From assembly GCF_009834185.1 (NCBI RefSeq), contig NZ_CP047173.1, positions 806,001-870,000 of the forward strand: a DNA stretch of 64,000 bases. Direction: 5' to 3'. The notes under the pieces were generated by a model. That model did no database searches. It was given only the letters and a program-made list of their open reading frames with translations, and was not told where the DNA came from. This document shows positions 58,317 through 64,000 of the stretch, one piece after another; within the stretch, counting starts at the first letter, position 1, and each line of letters opens with the position of its first letter. This DNA is from Rathayibacter sp. VKM Ac-2760 (GTDB taxonomy: Bacteria > Actinomycetota > Actinomycetes > Actinomycetales > Microbacteriaceae). The position numbers and the translations under genes were made by a program.

Positions 58317-58742
58317 CTAGCTCGCTGCCGGGTCCGGCACCGCTCCGATCTGCGTGAGGATCGCCAGCAGGTCGGGCATGCCCCGCTCGCCGACGATCAG
58401 GCCGTCGTGGAAGCGGTAGAGGTTCACGGCCGCGGCGACGACGGCGGTGCCGGTCGCCGGCACGCCGAAGAACGCTCCGTCGTGGGTGCCGCGCAGCGTG
58501 AAGCGGGCGGCGACGGCGTCGCCCTCGATGATCGTCTCCTCGAGGGTCCACTGGATGTCCGAGAAGCCGCCGCGCATCATCCCCAGGACATGCTCGTACC
58601 CGGCGAGCCCCTGCAGGGCGCTGTCGCTGAAGGGGACGTGGAACAGCGCTTCCGGCGAGATGATCGACGCGCCGATCGCGGGATCGGCGCTGTTGATGTA
58701 CTCGACGAACGTCTGCATGCGGGACGGGAGGGTGTCGGTCAT
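58317..58742 (-). CDS. SnoaL-like / NTF2-fold protein
   Basis: 141-aa cone-shaped NTF2-like protein, family of polyketide cyclases and ketosteroid-isomerase relatives. Segments: MQTFVEYINSADPAI (helix 1), ALFHVPFSDSAL, MRGGFSDIQWTLEETIIEGD, VAARFTLRGTHDGAFFG, NLYRFHDGLIVGE. The substrate is unknown. Divergent from a MarR gene with an 11-bp inverted-repeat operator between them. Confidence 0.82.
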   Translation of the reverse strand: MTDTLPSRMQTFVEYINSADPAIGASIISPEALFHVPFSDSALQGLAGYEHVLGMMRGGFSDIQWTLEETIIEGDAVAARFTLRGTHDGAFFGVPATGTAVVAAAVNLYRFHDGLIVGERGMPDLLAILTQIGAVPDPAAS

Positions 58743-58748
58743 GCGAAA

Positions 58749-58783
58749 GAGTATTACATAGCACTAAATGCCATGTCATACTC
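58749..58783. promoter_or_regulatory. MarR operator between SnoaL-like and marR genes
   Basis: GAGTATTACAT (58749-58759) and ATGTCATACTC (58773-58783) are inverted with one mismatch per arm and 13 bp between. They sit in the 46-bp gap between the divergent start codons. A MarR dimer could repress both genes. Confidence 0.6.
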
Positions 58784-58788
58784 ATCCC

Positions 58789-59226
58789 ATGGGATCGATC
58801 GCTGCGGACTTCAGGGCTCTCGCGCAGTTCGAGACGGACGTGTGGAACCAGGTGGAGCGGCGATTGCGGGCTGTGGACGGGGCGGTGTCGCTCGGTCGTC
58901 ACCGCATCCTCGAGCTCGCGGCGACCGACGGGGCGACGACGCGGGTGCAGGACGTCGCCGACGACCTCCTCATCACCGTCGGCGCCGCCAGCAGGCTGAC
59001 CGACCGGCTCGAAGCCGACGGCCTCGTCGAGCGCACGCCACATCCGAGTGATCGGCGCGGATCGATCCTCCGGCCCACCGAAGCCGGCAGGCGTGCGCTC
59101 GCGATCACGACACCCGCGATCGACGAGGCCCTCGAGGGCATCCTCGGCGCCGACGGCGCAAAAGCTCTCGCGACCGTCGCCGCTCTCCTCCCGGCAGCGT
59201 CCGGCGAGAAGGAGGCCTCGCGATGA
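58789..59226 (+). CDS. MarR family transcriptional regulator
   Basis: 145-aa regulator. DNA-binding part: TTRVQDVADDLLITVGAASRLTDR (about 49-72, spanning the turn), wing RTPHPSDRRGSIL (about 79-91). N- and C-terminal helices dimerise. ATG 58789 (MGSIAADF) is chosen over 58768, which would overlap the operator. It is followed by a broken oxidoreductase gene overlapping its stop by 4 nt, which was probably its original co-transcribed partner. Confidence 0.87.
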   Translation: MGSIAADFRALAQFETDVWNQVERRLRAVDGAVSLGRHRILELAATDGATTRVQDVADDLLITVGAASRLTDRLEADGLVERTPHPSDRRGSILRPTEAGRRALAITTPAIDEALEGILGADGAKALATVAALLPAASGEKEASR

Positions 59227-59480
59227 CCAGCACGATGCGCGCCGTCGTCCTCGAGCAGTTGGGCGGACCCGAAGTCCTGCAGGTGCAGGACGTGCCGATT
59301 CCGGTCCCGGTCACCGGCCAGGTGCTGGTCCGGGTCGAGGCGTTCGGCCTGAACCGCTCCGAGCTGCACTTCCGGCGCGGGACGGGCTCGTTCGGCTCCC
59401 TGCCGCGCATCCCGGGGATCGAGGCGGCCGGCACTGTGGTCGAGGCTCGCCGGTGGCGAGTTCGAGCCGGGGCTCCCGCG
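59223..59480 (+). pseudogene. truncated zinc-free quinone oxidoreductase, N-terminal part
   Basis: ATG 59223 opens a good MDR N-terminus (RAVVLEQLGGPEVLQVQDV, then GLNRSELHFRRG and GIEAAGTVVEA). The next family residues GGEFEPG and SRVV appear in other frames (about 59450-59485), so at least two indels follow. The rest, including the NADPH domain, is gone, replaced by an unrelated coding fragment. It is a decayed gene. Confidence 0.65.
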
Positions 59481-59665
59481 TCGTCCCCGTGGCGAGCGAG
59501 AAGATCGACGCGGACGCCGCCGCGATCATCGACTCGATCAGCGCCGCACTCACCCCCGAGGGACTCCTCGAACTCGACACCCGCAGCATCACCGAGCAGG
59601 TGCCTGCCGCGACCATCGTCCGCGACCGGCTCGACGAGACCACGCTCGACCAGGAGCGGCCTCGA
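59480..59665 (+). pseudogene. C-terminal remnant of a glycine-betaine-type ABC binding protein
   Basis: From about 59480 a new frame reads VVPVASEKIDADAAAIIDSI, then SAALTPEGLLELDTRSI and VPAATIVRDRLD. This matches the C-terminal lobe pattern of ProX/OpuBC-like osmolyte-binding proteins (SAALT-x-LLELN and ATIVRDWL-like). No start or transporter partner is present. It is joined to the broken oxidoreductase and ends at the convergent IclR gene. Family assignment is by eye. Confidence 0.45.
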
Positions 59666-59673
59666 GTGCGACG

Positions 59674-60516
59674 TCAGCGGATTCCCGCCCGGCGCAGGTC
59701 GTCGGCCAGGCCCCAGGCGTGCTGTCGCACGATCGCCGCGACGCGGTCGAGCTCGGTGGCGCTGGCCTCTGCCAGCGGGATCGAGCAGCTGATCGCGTCC
59801 GTTGCGGGGATGCGGTAGGGCACCACGGCACTGATGCACGACACTCCGAGGGTGTTCTCCTCGCGCTCGATCGAGTATCCGCGAGCCCGCGTCTCCTCCA
59901 GCTGCTCCGCCAGGTGGACGGCATCGCTCACCGTATTGGCCGTCAGGCTCAGCAGCCGGCCGGGAGGCAGCACGTCCGACACCTCATCCGGACTGAGCTC
60001 GGCGAGCAGCGCCTTTCCCAGCGCGGTCGCATGGGCGGGCAGCTGGCGGCCGACGCGCGAGGTCAGCCGGTGCGACTCACTCGCCTCGCGGGTGGCGAGG
60101 TAGATGACATTGGGACCCTGCAACCGCGCGTAGTGCGCGGTGTACCCCGATGCGTCCCGGATGAGCTCGAGGGTTCTCGACGCCCGCTGAACCGCTCCGT
60201 CGCGGTCGAGGTAGGAGGTGCCGACGACCAGCGCCCGGTATCCGATCTCGACACCCGAGCCGTCATCGGTGAACTGGATCCAGCCCGCGTCGGCCATGGT
60301 GTGCAGCAGCTGGTGCAGGCTCGACCGGGGGTAGCCCGTCTGACGGTGCAGGTCGGTGACGGAGATGGGCGCGCGGGCCTTCCCGAGGGTCTCCAGAATC
60401 GTCAGGGTGCGCTCGGCCGATTTCACCGTGCGCACCGGACCCGCACCGAGGTCGGCAGTGTCGGGGGCGACCTTCGGTTCGCGTGGCCCCGCATCGACCT
60501 CGATCATTCTCTTCAC
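59674..60516 (-). CDS. IclR family transcriptional regulator
   Basis: About 280 aa from GTG 60516, which overlaps the upstream TGA (GTGA) with GGAGG 4 nt before; ATG 60507 is an alternative. Winged helix: VKSAERTLTILETLG, then GYPRSSLHQLLHTMADAGWI. Effector domain: RVGRQLPAHATALGKALLAE and NTLGVSCISAVVPY. It is coupled to the uronate-dehydrogenase-like gene and likely controls that gene and the divergent sugar ABC operon. Confidence 0.87.
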   Translation of the reverse strand: MKRMIEVDAGPREPKVAPDTADLGAGPVRTVKSAERTLTILETLGKARAPISVTDLHRQTGYPRSSLHQLLHTMADAGWIQFTDDGSGVEIGYRALVVGTSYLDRDGAVQRASRTLELIRDASGYTAHYARLQGPNVIYLATREASESHRLTSRVGRQLPAHATALGKALLAELSPDEVSDVLPPGRLLSLTANTVSDAVHLAEQLEETRARGYSIEREENTLGVSCISAVVPYRIPATDAISCSIPLAEASATELDRVAAIVRQHAWGLADDLRRAGIR

Positions 60517-61304
60517 CACGCCTCCCCGAGCGCATTGTCGATGACCCCACCGCCGACCCGGTCGGTCGACGGGAGCGGGTCGGGGCTCCCCAGGGAGGCC
60601 GCCCACTGTTCAGCGTCGTCCTGTGGACGATATCCGATCCGCTGTCCGGCTTCGCGGTTCAGCCACCCTCGGGTGTTGGCCGATGTGCCCCACACGACGT
60701 GGCCACCCGGATGCGCGGTGGTCGCCGTCGCCTCGATCAGTCGGCAGAGGTCGCCGGGCGACAGCCAGACCGAGAGCGAACGGGGGTTGGAGGGCAGCGC
60801 TTCCGTGGTGCCGAAGCGCGCAGACACGACGGTCATGCCGAAGCGGTCGGCGTACAAGCGCCCGAGAGCCTCCATCGCCGCTTTACTGACGCCGTAGTAG
60901 GAGTCGGGGCACGGGGCGAGCTCGACGGCCGACAGTGTCTGGGCCGCCGTGGCGTAGCCGACGGCATGAATCGAACTCGCCAGCAGGAGCTTCATGACGC
61001 CGGCCGATCGTGCCGCTTCGAGGACCGTCCGCGTTCCGTCGATGTTCGTCGAGAGGATGTCAGGCCACGGTCGCTCCTGAGCGAAGCCGCCCAGATGGAC
61101 CACGACGTCGACGCCCCTGGAGGCTGTCGTCAACACCTCCAGGTCAGTGATCGAGCCGCTGACGAAGGTCTCGGACGAGCGCAGTGCGTCTCGGGGCTCG
61201 ACGAGGTCGAGAAGCGCGACCGACCACCCGGCATCGGCCAGGATCGGCCGGATGAGCGAGGCGACCATCCCCGAACCGCCGGTCATCAGCAGACGTCGCA
61301 CCAT
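60513..61304 (-). CDS. uronate dehydrogenase-like NAD-dependent SDR
   Basis: 263-aa extended SDR from ATG 61304 (AAGGGAG site). Rossmann MTGGSGMVASL (about 7-17), SSIHAVGY, active-site Tyr/Lys in YYGVSKAAMEAL (about 134-145), then LSVWLSPGDLCRLIEA and IGYRPQDDAEQWA, which resemble hexuronate dehydrogenase. It would oxidise galacturonate or glucuronate to the aldarate lactone with NAD+. It is divergent from a sugar ABC importer, consistent with uronate uptake and oxidation. Confidence 0.78.
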   Translation of the reverse strand: MVRRLLMTGGSGMVASLIRPILADAGWSVALLDLVEPRDALRSSETFVSGSITDLEVLTTASRGVDVVVHLGGFAQERPWPDILSTNIDGTRTVLEAARSAGVMKLLLASSIHAVGYATAAQTLSAVELAPCPDSYYGVSKAAMEALGRLYADRFGMTVVSARFGTTEALPSNPRSLSVWLSPGDLCRLIEATATTAHPGGHVVWGTSANTRGWLNREAGQRIGYRPQDDAEQWAASLGSPDPLPSTDRVGGGVIDNALGEAW

Positions 61305-61354
61305 TGCACACACTCCCTTGTTGACGGCACCGGATCTGGTATGTAGCTTAGCGC

Positions 61355-61389
61355 ACACGTTCACAAAGATGGAACGTGTTTACATATGT
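61355..61389. promoter_or_regulatory. IclR-type operator before the sugar ABC operon
   Basis: ACACGTTC (61355-61362) is inverted as GAACGTGT (61372-61379) with a 9-bp spacer, followed by the palindrome ACATATGT (61382-61389). It lies in the 101-bp gap between the divergent dehydrogenase and binding-protein starts. Control by the IclR protein is inferred. Confidence 0.55.
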
Positions 61390-61405
61390 GAATGGAGAAA
61401 CATCA

Positions 61406-62752
61406 ATGAAGAAGTTCTCTCTGGCCGGCAGGACTCTCGCCGTGGTCTCAGCGCTCGCGCTGGTGGGCTCGGTGAGCGCCTGCTCGACGGGCGGCGCCAG
61501 CTCGTCCAGCAGCGACGACGGTGAGCCGCTCGAGGTCTGGACCCGCTCCAGTGCCGATGCGGCCAAGACCTACGACAAGGTGTTCGCCGACTTCACCGAG
61601 AAGACCGGCATCGAGATCAACTACCAGGCCGTGGAGGAGTTCGACACCCAGCTCGCCGCGCGCGCCTCGGAGAAGGACCTTCCCGACGTCATGATCAATG
61701 ACGCGGCATCCCTCGGCAACTACGCCTCGCAGGGCTTCCTCCTGCCGGTCGACCAGTCGAGCATCGAGGGCGAGGCCGACATCAGCCAGACCACCTGGGA
61801 CCAGAACAAGGGACTCGACGGCACGATCTACGGCGTCCCGTTCTCGCGGCAGACGAACGTGCTGATGGTGCGCAAAGACTGGCGCGAGAAGCTCGGTCTC
61901 GCCCAGCCGAAGACCTGGGACGATCTCACGGCGATGGCCACGGCCTTCGCGACCCAGGATCCCGACGGCGACGGTCAGGCGGACACCTACGGAATGGTCG
62001 TCCCCGGAACCGCGAAGAGCGCCTACATCGCCCGCTGGGGCGTGCCGTACATCTGGCAGGCGGGCGGCGACATCATCGAGAGCGACGGTGAGGGCACCTA
62101 CGAGTCGGTCATCGATTCCCCCGAGACCGCCGAGGCGATGACCTTCATCCGCACGCAGTTCTGCACCCCGGGCAACGTCGTGCCGGGGTCGTTGAATCTC
62201 ACCACCGGCGACTCGCCCTTCTTCGCAGAGGGCACCGCGGGCATCTACCTGACCGGGCCCTACAACATCCCGAACTTCGACCGCGCCGTGGGAAAGGAGA
62301 ACGTCGAGGTCGTGCCGATGCCCGCAGGGCCCGCCAGTACGACGACCTTCGCCGAGGGCGAGAACATCTACTTCGGCGCGAGCTCGACGAAGGCGGAGCA
62401 GCAGAAGGCTCTGGCCGAGTACCTGATCTCTCCCGAGGCCCAGGAGCTCGCCATGGATGTCCAGCCCGCCGATTCGACGACGGTGAGCCAGCCCGTCGTC
62501 CGTCTCTCGGTGAACAAGAACGTCGACGTCGCCGACGTGCTCGGAGACGAGCGCTGGCAGGTCGTCGCGGACTCCTACGACGACGACGCCAAGACGTTCA
62601 CCTGGTCGATCAACTACAACCCCATCCGCCAGGCCCTCGCCGACGGCATGAACGCCATGATGGCGGACTGCAACAGCGACATCCCGGCCGGCCTGGCTTC
62701 CATCGACAGCACCATCACCACCGAATTGAAGAACCAGGATCTGCTGAAGTGA
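61406..62752 (+). CDS. sugar ABC transporter substrate-binding lipoprotein
   Basis: 448-aa extracytoplasmic binding protein, CUT1 family. Signal peptide MKKFSLAGRT then a hydrophobic run and lipobox SVSAC with Cys26. Mature part: LEVWTRSSADAAKTYDKVFA, GTIYGVPFSRQTNVLMVRKD, FFAEGTAGIYLTGPYN, typical of maltose/oligosaccharide-type receptors. ATG 61406 follows GGAGAAA. It is first in the importer operon and divergent from the uronate-dehydrogenase-like gene, suggesting a uronate or related oligosaccharide ligand. Confidence 0.9.
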   Translation: MKKFSLAGRTLAVVSALALVGSVSACSTGGASSSSSDDGEPLEVWTRSSADAAKTYDKVFADFTEKTGIEINYQAVEEFDTQLAARASEKDLPDVMINDAASLGNYASQGFLLPVDQSSIEGEADISQTTWDQNKGLDGTIYGVPFSRQTNVLMVRKDWREKLGLAQPKTWDDLTAMATAFATQDPDGDGQADTYGMVVPGTAKSAYIARWGVPYIWQAGGDIIESDGEGTYESVIDSPETAEAMTFIRTQFCTPGNVVPGSLNLTTGDSPFFAEGTAGIYLTGPYNIPNFDRAVGKENVEVVPMPAGPASTTTFAEGENIYFGASSTKAEQQKALAEYLISPEAQELAMDVQPADSTTVSQPVVRLSVNKNVDVADVLGDERWQVVADSYDDDAKTFTWSINYNPIRQALADGMNAMMADCNSDIPAGLASIDSTITTELKNQDLLK

Positions 62753-63732
62753 CCTCGAAGCCCACCGAACGACCGATCACCTCGGGGGGTGTCGGCCTCG
62801 CCCCTTCACGGCCGATTCCCCCCACGGTCCGCAGTGCCGGCGCCGGCCGCACCAGGAGGCCCCGCTTCACGCTCCGCTCGCTGATCCCCTGGATGTTCCT
62901 GCTGCCCGGCCTGGTCTTCGCGCTGGTGTTCAAGTTCATCCCGATGATCGAGGGATTCCGCTTGAGCGCCTTCAAGGTGCAGCCCTTCCTCGGCGACGTC
63001 TTCGTGGGCTTCGAGAACTACAGCGCGGTGCTCACCGACCAGCGCTTCCTGGATTCGCTCGGGCACACGGTCGTACTGGGCGTAGGACAGACCATCGGAG
63101 CCCTCCTCCTGGGCTTCCTCCTCGCACTGCTGCTCGAAGGTCAGTCGCGGAGCCTGTTCCTGGTGCGCACGGCGGTCTTCCTCCCCGTCGTCACCGCCCT
63201 CGCGGTGGTCGGCGAGATCTGGCGCATCCTGTACTTCCCCACCGAGACCGGGTTCATCAACTCGATCCTCGGCGTCTTCGGACTGCCCGCCCAGGAGTTC
63301 CTGAGCGATCCGAATTCGGCTCTCTTCTACGTCATGGTCGTCGGGATCTGGACGGGCGCGCCCTACAACATGGTGATCATCCTCGCGGGGCTCGCCGGCA
63401 TCGACCGCACGCTCTACGAAGCCGCGGCCGTCGACGGAGTCTCCGTGTGGCAGCGCATGCGCTACATCGTCCTGCCGGGACTGCGCTCAGCGGTCTCGGT
63501 CGTGCTGACCCTCGCGGCGATCCGGAGTCTCCGGACCTTCACAGAGGTGTACGTGCTGACCGGTGGTGGTCCCGCCGGCTCGACCGAGGTGTGGATGACC
63601 CGGGTCTACTCGCTCGGCTTCCAGAACAACAACCTCGGGGTGGCGTCGGCCGCGTCCGTGCTGCTGCTGGTCGCCACCCTGGTGCTCACCCTCGGGGTCC
63701 GCATCCTCTCCTCCAGAAAGGCCGCCGCATGA
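62749..63732 (+). CDS. sugar ABC transporter permease (MalF type)
   Basis: 327-aa inner-membrane permease starting at GTG 62749, overlapping the upstream stop. A Pro/Arg-rich cytosolic N-terminus precedes six spans. The EAA loop contacting the ATPase is YEAAAVDGVSVWQRMRYIVL (about 223-242). It pairs with the following permease. No ATPase gene is in the visible part; CUT1 systems in actinobacteria often share MsmK-type ATPases. Confidence 0.92.
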   Translation: MTSKPTERPITSGGVGLAPSRPIPPTVRSAGAGRTRRPRFTLRSLIPWMFLLPGLVFALVFKFIPMIEGFRLSAFKVQPFLGDVFVGFENYSAVLTDQRFLDSLGHTVVLGVGQTIGALLLGFLLALLLEGQSRSLFLVRTAVFLPVVTALAVVGEIWRILYFPTETGFINSILGVFGLPAQEFLSDPNSALFYVMVVGIWTGAPYNMVIILAGLAGIDRTLYEAAAVDGVSVWQRMRYIVLPGLRSAVSVVLTLAAIRSLRTFTEVYVLTGGGPAGSTEVWMTRVYSLGFQNNNLGVASAASVLLLVATLVLTLGVRILSSRKAAA

Positions 63733-64000
63733 TCCCCACTTCTCCGGCCGCACCCGACACGGCGCTCGCCGCTCTGCGGCCGGCGAAGGACAAGGCCACC
63801 CGCGCGAACACGCAGTTCGACACGGCGCTGGGCTGGCGGCCCGGGTTCGGTGTCGCCACCCTCGTGCGCATCCTGATCTGCGCCGTGGTGCTCTTCGTCT
63901 TCGCCGCTCCCTTCATCACCATCATCTCGGGAGCCTTCGACGCCAGCACCGACTCGACGAGGGTCAGCCTCTTCCCCAACAATCCCTCGCTCCTGCCCGC
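63729..64000 (+). CDS. sugar ABC transporter permease (MalG type), partial
   Basis: Starts at ATG 63729 overlapping the MalF-type stop (ATGA) and is cut by the window end after 90 codons. A long polar N-terminus (about 45 residues) is followed by the first span ILICAVVLFVFAAPFITIIS and the start of the periplasmic loop, as in MalG-type permeases. The EAA loop is beyond the window. Confidence 0.82.
   Translation, partial: MIPTSPAAPDTALAALRPAKDKATRANTQFDTALGWRPGFGVATLVRILICAVVLFVFAAPFITIISGAFDASTDSTRVSLFPNNPSLLP

Noticed and set aside
58155..58320. Short open frame before the SnoaL-like gene
   Set aside because: Neither strand gives a recognisable protein, and there is no ribosome site.

Overview
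The window is about 72% G+C with dense GC3-rich coding on both strands, GTG starts and many 1-4 nt gene overlaps. It looks like a Microbacteriaceae-type actinobacterium (Rathayibacter/Curtobacterium/Clavibacter group). Support: a DUF222-HNH protein, a DUF7882-like small protein, polyphosphate glucokinase, an MshA-like glycosyltransferase, the actinobacterial oleA-oleBC-oleD arrangement, and an interspersed inverted-repeat family next to gene 3' ends. The genus is inference. I saw no rRNA, tRNA, CRISPR array, insertion sequence or prophage.

Layout. 0-4 kb: GH3 plus GH43 glycosidase operon for xylan-type oligosaccharides. 4-8.5 kb: SRPBCC protein, Old Yellow Enzyme, aldo-keto reductase, membrane and hypothetical proteins. 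8.6-13.7 kb: catabolic operon with a DctM-like permease lacking DctP, an RraA-type aldolase, an IclR regulator, a 3-hydroxyisobutyrate-dehydrogenase-like enzyme and a PLP D-threonine aldolase/D-serine dehydratase-like enzyme. 13.9-22 kb: DUF222-HNH, MFS, lipoprotein, PRISE-type SDR, GH92 mannosidase, glycosyltransferase. 22-24.6 kb: MarR regulator, Ser/Thr kinase and DUF7882-like gene sharing promoter motifs. 24.7-33.9 kb: regulators, quinone oxidoreductase, AlkA-type glycosylase with an apparent CTG start, GH36 alpha-galactosidase with LacI regulator, small enzymes. 33.9-36.6 kb: CopZ-like protein and CopA copper ATPase behind a CsoR-like operator. 36.7-39.3 kb: frameshifted gene, DUF2809 protein, dGTPase. 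39.4-40.3 kb: nine tandem 92-bp repeats, then four 29-bp repeats. 40.5-45.2 kb: oleA-oleBC-oleD, long-chain olefin biosynthesis. 45.3-53.4 kb: PadR regulator, phosphatase-like protein, polyphosphate glucokinase, glycosyltransferase, SWIM-SNF2 helicase, DUF218 protein. 53.5-59.7 kb: regulator/enzyme pairs mixed with at least three decayed genes. 59.7-64 kb: IclR regulator and uronate-dehydrogenase-like enzyme divergent from a sugar ABC importer that runs off the window.

The genes suggest a plant- or litter-associated heterotroph: glycosidases (GH3, GH43, GH36, GH92), a sugar/uronate importer with its dehydrogenase, and polyphosphate-driven glucose phosphorylation. The least explained DNA is two repeat families. 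One is a roughly 110-180 bp inverted-repeat element present six times, four of them between convergent genes. The other is the 92-bp unit, tandem before oleA and present once more about 7 kb away. Copies of both supply stop codons or last residues to neighbouring genes.
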